A DNA stretch of 64,000 nt from Isoetes taiwanensis (Eukaryota > Streptophyta > Lycopodiopsida > Isoetales > Isoetaceae): contig JAJEKV010000001.1 of NCBI GenBank assembly GCA_021234155.1, positions 36,192,826 to 36,256,825 on the forward strand. Direction: 5' to 3'. The notes below the pieces were generated by a model. It did not search any database. It was not told the origin of the DNA and saw only the letters and a list, made by a program, of their open reading frames with translations. Within the stretch, counting starts at the first letter, position 1. The number at the start of each line of letters is the position of its first letter. The position numbers were made by a program, and so were the translations under genes. Of the stretch, positions 23,855 through 34,488 are shown piece after piece.

Positions 23855-24340
23855 ATTGGCAAAGATGGACGATTAGGTTTCTGGTGAGGCCATTGTAGCC
23901 TAGAGGTTCAAATCCTCTGATCCAAAGAGGAAGATTTCTTTCCTTCCTTATTTGTTTTTTTGTTTCCGTGTCTCTGTCTTGTCATTCTAGCCCAACGGTT
24001 TTAGTGTGTTAACAGTAGCAACAGAAATGATTTAGAATCCCACTCCCTGCACGTTAAAATCCATGGCTATTCCGAGAAAATACATAGCTAGCGAGATATT
24101 CACAGTTGGGGGGCCATGAGTGGGCTATATATTTCTATTCTGATGGAAAAGAGACAGAAGACTTTTTATGTGTATCTGCGTTCAACATACTTTTGAGTGA
24201 GGGTACAGATGTGAGGGCTTTGTTTGAATCAACCCTTTTAGATCAGACTGGGAAGGGAAGGCATAAGGTGCATAGCCATTTCAGTAGTTCTCTTGAAGCC
24301 GGGCCTCTAACGCTGCAACATGACCGTAGTATGTGATACG
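23855..24340 (+). repeat. 0.92-kb tandem unit, copy B, left part
   Basis: Matches the first half of copy A, with the T-arm B box at 23905-23915. It stops abruptly after TATGTGATAC at about 24340; the continuation lies 8.3 kb away at 32652. Confidence 0.75.
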
Positions 24341-24637
24341 TGTCACCGTCCGGACGCCGCTTACAAGTGCTTAAAATCGGTGTGTTTTAAACACGACGTG
24401 CGTGATTGAAGTAATGACATGTAGGGTGCGCGCCCGTCAAATGACAGGCTGAGAGAATCATGAACATGTTTGGTGCCAGAAACATGAATGCCTGTAGCCC
24501 GCCATATTCCTGGATGGCGGGCTAACCCATCTTGAATTCAAGCAAAATGGAGGGACTAATTGTTTCCAAGAATTGCCTGAACCGAAATTCAACAATTTGC
24601 CCTCACCAATTTTGCAACACACAGAAATCCGGGATAG

Positions 24638-27600
24638 ATGAAACCCAATTCCTCTCCCCGTTCAATTTACAGAGCCATTGATGCAGCAAGGAAGAGAGAT
24701 CAGAGGCAGAGATTGTATGCAAAGAAGGTAGCAATGAAGAAGAATTCCCCTTCTAAAGATTCGCCTTCAAAGAAGAATAAGAAATTGAGACTGAGTGACC
24801 GCAGAATAAGAGAAATTTCAGGAGAAATTTATGAAGTATTCAACCAAATTAGTACAAATGTTGATGACAATGACAAAGGCCGCATCATTGACAGCCTTCT
24901 TTGGAGGGCAAGGGATTTACCAATTTCTTCTATAAAGAAATCTAAGCAGGTTACTATGGCCGAGCAAATGGTGAAGAATTTGAAGGAAACAATGCAAGAA
25001 CATAAGTTTGAGAGGAATCATGACATGCTTCAGGCAAGGAAGTCCACCCCGATAATGGCAAAGAAGCAGGTACAAATGGTGTCAAGCCATTGAATCAAGC
25101 GTAGTGGCAGATTGCTTCCAAGATCCCCGAAAAACAATTTCAAATGCTTTTCAAAGAAGGGTGCAAGCTAACAAAGGGGAAGGACCTTGGTCAATGTTCA
25201 GGAGGAGGAAGCGGATGGATAGCATGTTAGATCACAATAGAGAAGCTGTTATCAAGTTCTGGACAGAAAATACAAGAGTTTCTCCATACAAGAAAGACGT
25301 GAGGAAGTATGTATCAGAGACAGGAATAAAGATGGAACATCCAATTCACCTTCTTGAAGTCAGCCAAGTAAGTATTCATCCTATATTGTAGGGTTCATTA
25401 TATGTAGCATTTATTTGGCATTCACACGATTTCCCTGCAGTTGCAATTCTACCTCAGGTTTAGAGAGGAGAATCCTCATATCAAAATTGCATTGCAGACT
25501 TTTGAGAGGTTGAAACCGAGTTTTGTAAGGAGGATGCGTGAGAGGCATACATGCTGTTGCATTTACCACTTGAAATTTGAATACATCATGCAAGGATTGA
25601 ACAGCCTGAGAAAATCGGGTGGAGTTCATGACAATTGCAACTGCCACTGTGAGATTTGTGGCCCTGGCCCAGAATGTGCAGCCAAGGAGCATACAATCAA
25701 GTGTACCAGTGATTTATGGAGACAAGTGGTCTGCAGCAAAGGTGATGATGAGGAGTGGTTTGAACATAACTGCTTGATGTTGGCGTGTAAAAAATGTGGG
25801 TTGGATAGAATTAGAAAATGTCCACAGGAAATGGATGGCACGGGTTCAGTACTAGTTACTTGGAAGACATTTGAAAAGCAACCTGTGGACCAGGACAGAG
25901 AATTCAGGGATCCAAGAAAAGCTTTGAGGTACAAACCTGTCTTGAGATTAGTACAGAAGGAGAGAAGTCCCAAAGAATTTCAAGAGGAAGTGAAGAAGGT
26001 AATATCAGATTTTGTTCCACACAATTACATAGCACATCATGGAATAAATTACTACTCCTATATTTTAGTGTAGCCAAAATAGGTTTAGCTAAACTACCTT
26101 CAAATTGGGGCTAGAAGTTTCTAACACTTGGCTAAACTAAATGGTTTTTCTTCATCACACTTTCTTGCTTTTGGCTAAACTTTCACAAAATGGAAAGGCA
26201 AATATTAGCCATCACGCGATAGTAATTTGAAAAAATCCAAGCATTTTGGCAAAGACATTGAATTTATTGTAAATACATAAATCAAGACACAAACATACAT
26301 GAGCATGTTTAAAAACCTAAAAAAATGGGACTACATTGTTCCTTTTCCTCTAATGCTTCAACTTTGTACTTGGAACAAGAAAGAAAGTGGAAAAAAGAAA
26401 GAAAAATATAAACCCTATTTGAAATTTCTTAAAGTTAGTACATACATTGGTGTTGGATTTCGAGCTAATCTATCCATTTTTTCAAGCCCACTCTATCTTA
26501 GGTTAAGCTAATCGATGCCCTGATGGATATGTCTGGAGGTAAAGGTTTGGCTATTCAACCTACAAACTCACTTGGGCGGCAAAAAAATTGGGCTAAAATT
26601 TTCTTTTTTTTGGGCATTTTTTTCATTTACTTTAGCCGTTTTTCTTGGCAAAACTGCTACAAAATAGCCATTTGGCTAACCTTAGCCGTTGTTTTATTCC
26701 ATGTAGCACATTGGCAGGCCAATCAGTTTAAACAGTGTGTGTCATCATTTCCAGAAGATACAATTGTATCTGTTATTGACTTTGCAGAAAATTACAGCAT
26801 CAAGATCCAGAATGAGCCCCAGTCAATGCACTGGCATACAGACCAAGTTTCTATACTTGTTCACATAACATATAGGCATGACAAAAGTGCTGATATTCCT
26901 GTTCCTGTGCAGACAGAAGAAGACTGTCCAAAGAAGAGAAAAAAGAACAGAAGGTTGGAGCAGATCAGGAATAGACTCAACAATGGTAGGAAGATCATAA
27001 AAGAGACTCACTTTTACATTTCTGATGATAAAGTGCATGACTCATTATTTGTGGAACACTGCCTACAAAAGCATGTTGCATGGCTTAAGGAACAGGAAAT
27101 AGAGTATGAGAAGCATTGGTTTTGGAGTGATGGCTGCTCATCACAATTCAAGTCAGGAAAACCTTTTTTTTTCTTAGGCAGGTACTTCACAATCAATGAC
27201 AAGGAAATAGTGTGGAACTACTTTGCCACTGCTCATGGTAAAGGTGAACATGATGGTGCAGGTGCTGTTATCAAAAGGCTGCTAAGTAAGGAACAACTCA
27301 AACCCAATGGTGTGCAACTGAGGCATGCTAAAGATATTGTAAAATTTATGTGTACATATTTCAGATCTACCAGTCGATGAAACATATGAGATCAAAAGAT
27401 ATTTTTGGGAAATTGAACCTGCTGTTGTGGCAAACATGGAAGAATATGAAATTGAAACACTCAAAGGCACAAAGAAGATTCATTGTATCAGATCGGACAC
27501 ATGCCGCCAGGACTAGACCAAACAGGCTTGCTCATAGATGCCTGTCATGTTTCTGCTCGTTTTGCATGGATCATAATTGGGACTCCTGCATCAATACAGG

Positions 27601-28046
27601 TAGATTTGGAAAGTGGGAGGTAACTGACTTAAAACCAGGAGTTGAGAAGAAAAAGGAGACTCTTGAACAAGCCAATGAATGGATCAGTAATTTGGTAGAG
27701 GTAGGTGACAATTTTGGCAATTGAATCTTTGAGGTAGACAATTAGGAGGGTGTGGACTTCTACATCCTCAAGTGCCTGAGAACCCAAATGCACACTTGAA
27801 GATTCATACAAAGATGGATGGGGGCAAAAATTTGGAGTGCATGAGGTTATCTTAAGTGGATTGTATTATCAATTCTTGGGTAATTTCAAGTATATGTTGC
27901 TCACTAAACAACCCGAAGCCTCCGTGCACAGCCATGTGGTAAGATATCCTAAAATTGATATGGAAAAAATAGAAGGCACAGACATGTACAGAATTTCACA
28001 GGAGACCCATGAAAAAATTATGGCCAGTCTCCCAATAACAATGTAA
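24638..28046 (+). pseudogene. Transposase-like protein, E1 copy (broken)
   Basis: Segments: a basic N-terminus from 24638 (RAIDAARKRDQRQRLYAKK); after a frameshift near 25060, SMFRRRKRMDSMLDHNREA; an intron at 25368-25440 (GTAAGT...TGCAG, phase 0); a Cys/His-rich part (RERHTCCCIYHLKFEY, NCNCHCEICGPGPEC, LACKKCGLDRIRKCP). After an inserted MITE come the conserved blocks VSVIDFAENY, HFYISDDKVHDSLFVEH, WSDGCSSQFKSG and NYFATAHGKGEHDGAG. A frameshift at about 27355 and others near 27490 and 27740 follow, then a Cys-rich tail (CLSCFCSFCMDHNWDSC) and HEKIMASLP. The Asp residues in DFAENY, SDG and HDG suit an RNase H-fold D-D-D/E transposase. I do not recognise a named superfamily. The E2 copy at 56-59 kb aligns throughout. 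Confidence 0.75.
26038..26703. mobile_element. hAT-like MITE inside the E1 transposase gene
   Basis: A 666-bp insertion with an exact 8-bp target duplication TAGCACAT (26030-26037 and 26704-26711) and 11-bp inverted ends CATGGAATAAA. Removing it and one duplication restores NYIAHWQANQFK, as in the E2 copy (NFTAHWQSKQFK). Eight-base duplications are typical of hAT elements. It has only short frames, and its interior is rich in GGCTAA / TTAGCC strings. Confidence 0.92.
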
Positions 28047-28536
28047 TTGTTTGACACTTAACGAAATTGATGTTATTCTTTTCAAGTGATTTGTTGTTCC
28101 AGCACCTAAGCATGTAAGCACATATTTTTATATATATTAACAATAGTGAGGATGCACAAGGGTGGTGTGCATGGACACGTACTTCGAAATGAAGATTGAA
28201 TTGTTGTTTATAAGAATGTAGATTTGTGACATTGGAATAAGGTTCAATTATTTATTTTGGTACCATCACTATCCCAACATTCTTGGCAAAATTATATTGT
28301 CAAGGCATTTCCTCGATGTGACATGTGTCAATTCGACTGGCCATACGAAATATTTAAGCCTGGTTACGAATTAATTGTTCTGGCGCGTGTGAGGTTTATC
28401 GTACACTGACGCGCCTAAGCACAGGACTTAAGCAGTAGGCGCCCACAAGCTCACGCTCCGCCTACAAGCTCACGCTCCGCCAATTCCTCCGCCCGCCAAT
28501 TCCTTTGCACTCCGCACTCCGCATTCTGCATTCCGC

Positions 28537-29025
28537 ATGAAGCGAGGAAGATCAGAGGAGCCGGAGGTCACCTCGAAGAGGCGCTTACTAAGCGTCGAAG
28601 AGGTGTTCCCTCCACTCTTCCCGCCTCTGCCGGAAATTCTTGCTGCCTCCCACTCTGCTGCCCACTCTGCTGCCTCCTCTCCTGCCCACTCTACTGCCTC
28701 CCAGTTTGAGGAGGAGTCTGATTCCGATTCCTCATCTTCTGATTCCTATGAGGAATCAGAAAATGAGGAATCGGAAATGAATTCGCAGGAATATATCACC
28801 GCTGTGATGCAGGGATGGATAGGCGAATCAGAAGAAGAGGACGAGTCCGAGGAAGAAGAGGAAGAGGAAGAGGAAGAGGAAGACGAGGAAGCCGACTTGG
28901 AGGAGTTCAGGGCGGTCCTTAAAGGTACATGCATTTTCATTTGTTTTCTGTTTTCAATTTTTCGTTTGTTTAATCTTCGTTTGTTTAATTTTTCGTTTGT
29001 TTCATTTGTTGCAGATGGAGAATGA
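28537..29025 (+). CDS. Small acidic low-complexity protein
   Basis: Starts MKRGRSEEPEVTSKRRLLSV (basic, possibly a nuclear signal), then an Ala/Ser/His-rich segment and a run of Glu/Asp broken only by a few other residues. A likely intron (28925-29014, AG|GTACAT ... GTTGCAG) is a multiple of three. Spliced, the protein is 132 residues ending KDGE; unspliced it stays open for 162 residues. Acidic proteins of this kind often bind histones or basic proteins, but no family is recognised. It sits between the two larger genes of E1, on the same strand as the transposase-like gene and about 0.5 kb after it. E2 has no clear counterpart. Confidence 0.5.
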   Translation: MKRGRSEEPEVTSKRRLLSVEEVFPPLFPPLPEILAASHSAAHSAASSPAHSTASQFEEESDSDSSSSDSYEESENEESEMNSQEYITAVMQGWIGESEEEDESEEEEEEEEEEEDEEADLEEFRAVLKGTCIFICFLFSIFRLFNLRLFNFSFVSFVADGE

Positions 29026-29938
29026 AGATGCAGAAGCAGATGAAGATGAAGAAGACACCCCCCCTTGATGAAGAAGACAACCCCCTTTGAAGAAGACACC
29101 CCTTTGAAGAAGACACCGGCCTCGTATTTAAATTTTGTAAAAATTTTGTATATTTCTCTTTTTGTACACCGGCCTAAGGGCCTTTTTTTATAAAAAATCT
29201 TCAAACTTTTTGTAACTTTGTTTTCGTCTTTGTTTCATTGAGATCTCTTCTTCTTCATCTATGAAATGTTATTTTTGTCTATCTATCAAATTTATGAAGT
29301 TAAATTCTGTGCGGTCCATTCAGATTCTCGCTTGAAGATGTAAAGGTGCTCTAGCTCTTTCATTAGTTTCAAACACTAAGCATTTTAATCGGTTTCGATT
29401 TCCCGGTGCCGGTGAGTAAGCCTTTGGAACACACGAAAGCACTTATGCAATAAACAACTACCTTTAAAGCGGTTATATGGCTTAACAATAAGCACTTTGC
29501 ACCTTAAGCGCATGACAAGTAAGCACATGATGACATTAAGCAACTACATAAAAGTATCATCCTTGCGCATGACAATAAGCAAGATATCGCCATTAAGACT
29601 CATACCGGACTAGCACTTGCGCAATTTTTTTTTTTTAAGCACTTGATAAGTTTTAAGCATCCCTTTCGGTCGGCATTGAAGTATATATAAACAATATAGC
29701 AAAACTTATAGACAAGTCTGCATTGAACTACATAAACAATATAGCAAAAACATTCTTAAATTAAGATAAAGATGGTACATGAAAAGTGTAGGATTCCTTG
29801 GCCTAAATAAATGACAAACAGGTTAATAATCATGGAGAATGACAAGCGTCATCACCATAAACCTTCTCCAATTCCTCCTTCACAAACCTCGCAGAATCAA
29901 GAATTGTTTTCCGAGAGAAAGTCTTTCCAAGCATAGCT
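29026..29938. other. Non-coding spacer of E1 with AAGCAC motifs
   Basis: No gene. Between 29370 and 29660 the strings AAGCAC, TAAGCAC and AAGCGCATGACA recur many times, resembling the AAGTGCTT/AAGCACTT strings near both ends of E1. Confidence 0.45.
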
Positions 29939-30584
29939 TCATAATCTTTCTACCGTCTTAGGCCAAGGCTTGTATCTATGTGTATTCTTCACCAGTAACT
30001 TCATTTCTTCCTCAGTCTTGGCCTGCAGTATTTCTTCTATCTTTGGGGTGAGTACTGGTAGCACTTCATCATGGACATCCATCTTGAATGCAGGTACCCG
30101 CAGAAATTTCCAGGGACTGCTAAGGTAAGACTTGTATAATGAATCATCAAGAAGCAAAGTCTTACCCGAGAATCTTGGGTATGACTCATATATTTTCCCA
30201 AGTGGCTTCATCATGACTGGACAGCCAGGTTTGTTAGGGTGGTGAAAACCGGGTGCGCACACATTTTTCCTGTCCCCATACAAATTGAAATCTGTCCCTC
30301 AAATCTGGACATAGTACTTGCAGCACATCTTCCACATTGGAGAGTTGCATTGATGACCATATACCAACACAACACTTCTGTAACAAAGTCTTCAAGAAGA
30401 ACACTGCTTCTGGTCTGAATATCACTTTCTTTCTGCTAGTGTATGTCATTGTCAATCCTGCTTCCAAGCGTATGTGTTCATTTGCACCAAATGTTTTTAC
30501 CAACACACCATTTAAATCCAAGACAATGAGTTTATCTTTGGCTGGCAAATCAATATTTAGTACGTTGGAACATCCTGAATACCT
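29939..30584 (-). pseudogene. FCP1/HAD-phosphatase-like domain, E1 copy
   Basis: Reads minus-strand from a probable acceptor at 30584 (TTGTGTAG). The first half gives KLIVLDLNGVLVKTF, IFRPEAVFFLKTLLQ, VGIWSSMQLSNVEDVL and FQFVWGQEKCVRT. The second, after a one-base shift at about 30245-30252, gives GFHHPNKPGCPVMMKPLGKI, YPRFSGKTLLLDDSLYKSYL and ends VERL at 29942. This is the order of the NLI/FCP1 family: nucleophile motif, the WSS motif, WxQxxC and the late DD. The DLNG motif has Asn where active phosphatases have the second Asp, as I recall for a plant subgroup with DVNG. The shift is one extra C in ACCCGG, so it may be a pseudogene or an assembly error. Confidence 0.72.
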
Positions 30585-32597
30585 ACACAACAGGAATTAC
30601 TACATGAATAAATAGATGAAGATGAAAATGAAAAATGGGTTGAATGTGGAAACCTTTCTGTATCAACAGCAGGATTCTCTGACCTAACAGAATCAACTGG
30701 TAATCCTACAGTGAATGCAACAAAAGAAAATCAATAATATTCAATGTTTTAAGCAACACTAAGTTGTGGCCTTCTTGGCCAACAATGCCCATACCCCCTT
30801 TCCAGGGTTAGTAATGGCAGCAATCACTTGTTGAAGATCAGGCTCACCTGAAACTTGAGGGCCTCGATTACGCATTTTCTTGAGAACACACTTCGCCGAT
30901 ATGTGTGGTGTCATGATTGAGGCTGCTTCACGCATCTTTTGCATAGCTACTTCTTGTTCTCTTTCTTGTAGCTTTGAACAACTTCTTTGCTATCCTCCAG
31001 CTTACCCCTCTTTGTTCTTCTGCCCTTTCCCTTCTGCAAATATACACCCAAGTTGCCCTCATCCGATGGAATTACTCCCTCAACTTCCTTAGGTGCTTCA
31101 GTGTGTACAATCGGGTCTGTTGTTTTTTCCACAACCGGTCTTTGTGTTTACAACCGGGTCTTTGTGTTTACAATCGGTCTTTGTGTTTACGACTTCTTCT
31201 ATAGCTTCTTGACTGGTGGTGGTGGTTCTGTTTGTTGCATTCAAATCGGTCACAATTGATGTACTCCTATAGGACTTTTTGGGGTGTTGTGCATCTTCAA
31301 ATGGCACCATTGTCCTTCTTTGAACCCTCAGCGGTGAGACCTCAATTGCGTGACCGGATTAACACATCCTTTTTGGTGTACTATTTGAAGCACACCGCAA
31401 CATGGCCAAAACCTAGCTCGTCAAATACACCCCTCGGCACATTTTCGGGCAACCATGAATACATTGTCCTCCTCTCAACAATGAACAACAAGCTATGCTA
31501 AACTTAACCTGTAAGCTTTACTGAATTCCAGACCACATGCCGAACATGTATAAAATGGATCTTCCACTAGCAACTTATCTCGTATAATAGTAGAGATGCT
31601 AAATGTTGTAGGAGTATCCATTTTCAGCTTCCACAAATTGTTTATGTAGAAATGCAGAAGTCTCTGTTCTTCTTCGAGAACTTTTAACTCCTCCTCAAGT
31701 TTGAGTTTACGTTTGACCTGCTCATTGCGGATGTAGGGTTCATTGCTTTTTGTACCTTGTTCACGTGCCAAGTTTCCATCCGGACGATCGCTCCAAATCT
31801 TTAATTTCGCCTCCAACTCACATGTTGGATTAAGCTTGAACTCCTCTGTTTTTTGTAGCCAAATCATTTGTGGCTTTGTCTTAAAACCTGTTTTCGACCT
31901 CTTCCAACATCATTTTCTGTAATTCAGAGGCTTTCTCATTGCCTTTCAGCTCACTTCCTACTGCTTCCAGATTCTTTGTGATAAGTAAAACTGATTTTCC
32001 AATCTCCTGTACTGCATTCTCTAAGGTTTTTATGTTTTCATCACATGCACTGATCTCATTTGATCCAGCTCCCACCTTTGGCTTTGCCTTCATTTCAGTT
32101 TTCCTAACATGTGCTACAACATCTGCCTCTGTTTTTACTTGTCTATTGTTGTGGTATCTTTGACATTGCACAGCAAATGCAGCCCAGTTTACTTTGTGTT
32201 CCTCGGTGCAAGTATTGATCTAGTGCAATTTTCAAACGCAAAAGCAAAGGGCCGGTTGCTTTCTTACTTCTTTGTTGTGACAATTCTTGTAGATTTTTCG
32301 GCAGAGTGTTTCCAACTTCTCTTGAAGATGCTCCTTTGCACAGTGCCATTTTATCTTTCCCTTGTTCAACTTCTTTGTCCAAACAGAATCCCAATCTCGA
32401 TCCGTGACATTATTTTCCAACCAAGCTTCTTCCTCATGGGGCTTCACCCCCGAATTGCACAGACCTCTGATGCTGTGAAAATCATCCGCGCTCCATGCCT
32501 CCATCATCAACAGTGAAACACTGATCTGAGTTTTCGCGCCCAGGGGAAAAGGAGGGAGAAGGGCGTGACGGGCTTCGACGTCCGCGAGTTTCAGCAC
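30585..32597 (-). pseudogene. Upstream exons of the FCP1-like gene in E1
   Basis: Several coding-like minus-strand segments precede the HAD domain. They include 32597-32232 (SADDFHSIRGLCNSGVKPHE, and WLENNVTDRDWDSVWTKKLN), 32171-31881 (a helical, coiled-coil-like part with NIKTLENAVQEIGKSVLL), 31867-31493 (charged, ending FYTCSACGLEFSKAY, half of a zinc finger), about 31450-31370 (YSWLPENVPRGVFDELGFGH) and 30944-30759. Donor-like sites, for example GAAAACAG|GTTTTA near 31890, suggest a spliced gene, but I could not fix the exon chain. No family was recognised for these parts. They may form one protein with the FCP1-like domain. Confidence 0.45.
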
Positions 32598-32651
32598 TTA
32601 AAGTGCTTAAACGCTTCGCCAAAAGTTGTACCCCACTAGCGATTTTACACC

Positions 32652-33003
32652 CACCATGGTCTTGTAAAGATTGTATGTTTATTATGGCAATGCTCTTTTC
32701 AGACCATATGTCCATTAGAGACCATAGGAAATGTCGTCAATTTTTTGGGCAAAATGTTAATAGTACAATGCTAGGAATATTCCATTCACCATAAACCCAC
32801 ATAATGTAATGAGAAAAGACATGGCTAATATTGATATTGATCCACAATGTAACACGGTCATCCCACACCAATTCTTGCAGAGCCATAAATTTTTCTATTA
32901 GCAACCACTTCCGCTTCCACCCTAAAAGTCTTATATGATATAATCATTATTTTTATCAAATAGTAAACGTCAATAAAAACTTATTTGTATGTTTAAGGAG
33001 CTT
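32652..33003 (+). repeat. 0.92-kb tandem unit, copy B, right part
   Basis: Resumes with GGTCTTGTAAAGATTGTATG, matching the second half of copies A and C. About 28 bases of the unit (the part reading CTTGTATAAATGCATG in the sisters) are missing at the breakpoint. Confidence 0.72.
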
Positions 33004-33720
33004 ATTGGCAAAGATGGCCGATTGGTTTCTGGTGAGGCCATTGTAGCCTAGAGGTTCGAAACCTCCGACCCAAAGAGGAAGATTTCTTTCCTTCCTTATT
33101 TGTTTTTTTGTTTCTGTGTCTCAGTCTTGTCATTCTGGCCCAATGGTTTTAGCGTGTTAAGTGAGCATGAGAAATGATTTGGGATTCCACTCCAGATAGC
33201 TATTAGGAAAATACATAGCTAGCTAGATATTCACAGTTGGGGGGCCATGAGTGGGCTATATATTTCTATCCTGATGGAAAAGAGACCAAAGACTCTTTAT
33301 GTGTATCTGTGTTCAACACACTTTTGAGTGAGGGTACAGATGTAAGGGCTTTGTTTGAATCAACCCTTTTAGATCAGACTGGGAAGGGAAGGGATAAAGT
33401 GCATAGCCATTTCAGTGGTTCTCTTGAAACAGGGCCTCCAACGCTGCAACATGACGGCAGTATGTGATACATCTTGTATAAATGCATGAGTTTGAGACCA
33501 TACTCTTGTAAAAAGTGTATGTTTATTATGGCAATGCTCTTTTCAAACCATATATCCAATAGAGAGTATAGGAAATGCCATGTCATTTTTTTTGGGCAAA
33601 ATGTTAATAGTAGAATGCCAGGAATATTTCGTTCACCACAAACCCACATAGACAAAAGACTTGGCTAATGTTGATATTGATCCACAACGTAACACGGTCA
33701 TCCCACACCAGTTCCTATAT
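33004..33720 (+). repeat. 0.92-kb tandem unit, copy C (3'-truncated)
   Basis: Third unit, directly following copy B, with a T-arm whose B box is GGTTCGAAACC (33053-33063). Similarity ends near 33720. Confidence 0.72.
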
Positions 33721-34317
33721 AAAATAATACCAGGAATATTCTGTTCATCGATGGCTCACAAGTAAGGTAACATTGAAAAAAAAAAACCATCTTATATTAT
33801 AACTAGAAAAAGTGCCCAGCGTTGCTGGGCTTTTGTCAGGTTTAAACTAAATAATTAATATAAAAAAAAGGTTTTTGACGTTGGGTATTATGTTCTTTAA
33901 GCAATGGTTTTGCTTGGTTTTTAAAGCAATAATGTTATTTTCATAAGATGTCATATGTCCTTGTTCAAGTATTCAAAGATATTGCTAAATTTATAATGCA
34001 TAGTACCTACATGTCCGTGTTTAGGAAAGGAGTATATCATTTCAACAAACTCTTATAACACCTTAACTAAGATGCATGCCCTACATAACTATAAAATATT
34101 CCAAGGGCTTGGTAGGAAGCTGTCAAAGTATTCACTTACAAAACCTTTTTCGTCAAGATTACTGCAATGTCCATACACCTAGTGGTTTGGCTATGGTGTA
34201 TGGAAAGTGGCTAATAGCCTCTGCTTTTTGTGCATTCATGGACCACAAACATGGAAAATTTTTACTCATTCATTTGAATTGTGATGGCAAAGCCCAGGAC
34301 CATGGTCCCATGTGAAA
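33721..34317. other. Intergenic, nothing recognised
   Basis: AT-rich DNA between the tandem units and the PAT-like element. No gene recognised. Confidence 0.35.
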
Positions 34318-34327
34318 CAACATGGAC

Positions 34328-34488
34328 AATGCTACGGTTCTATTGCGATAGCAATAGAACCATCATTCCTTGGATGGGGACGCCCCAGTATCACGCCCTC
34401 CTATTTATAGACCGGTTTTCCCCCTTGGTTGCCTATCGGCATTCTCTTGAGCTTTGCCTTCTTTTCTTTAGCGCCTCTACCTACCTTT
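34328..34488 (+). repeat. Split direct repeat A1 with promoter-like TATA
   Basis: About 160 bp, matching A2 (41163-41322) with a single obvious substitution. It contains a perfect inverted repeat, GGTTCTATTGC (34336-34346), GATA, GCAATAGAACC (34351-34361), and a TATTTATAG string near 34404 that may drive transcription. Confidence 0.92.

Larger units (their letters stand above)
24341..32651. mobile_element. E1: 8.3-kb insertion with transposase-like and FCP1-like genes
   Basis: Defined by the split tandem unit: everything between 24340 and 32652 is absent from the intact sister unit. It carries a plus-strand transposase-like gene (24638-28046), a small acidic protein gene (28537-29025) and a minus-strand gene with an FCP1/HAD-like domain (about 29940-32597). 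E2 at 56-64 kb has the first and last in the same arrangement. The string AAGTGCTT / AAGCACTT occurs near both ends (24365 and 32596-32614) and repeatedly at 28.4 and 29.3-29.7 kb. No clear terminal inverted repeat or target duplication was found, so it is called a mobile element by inference. Confidence 0.6.

Noticed and set aside
26299-26700. Frames across the MITE at 26.0-26.7 kb, including a start at 26523 that runs into the transposase-like protein
   Set aside because: They begin inside the inserted MITE; the true coding sequence resumes at about 26712.
28746-29204. Minus-strand Ser-rich frame
   Set aside because: Mirror of the Glu-rich codons of the acidic protein gene.
24341-32651. 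CACTA-type ends for E1
   Set aside because: A CACTA string near 32627 has the wrong orientation and no partner at the left end.
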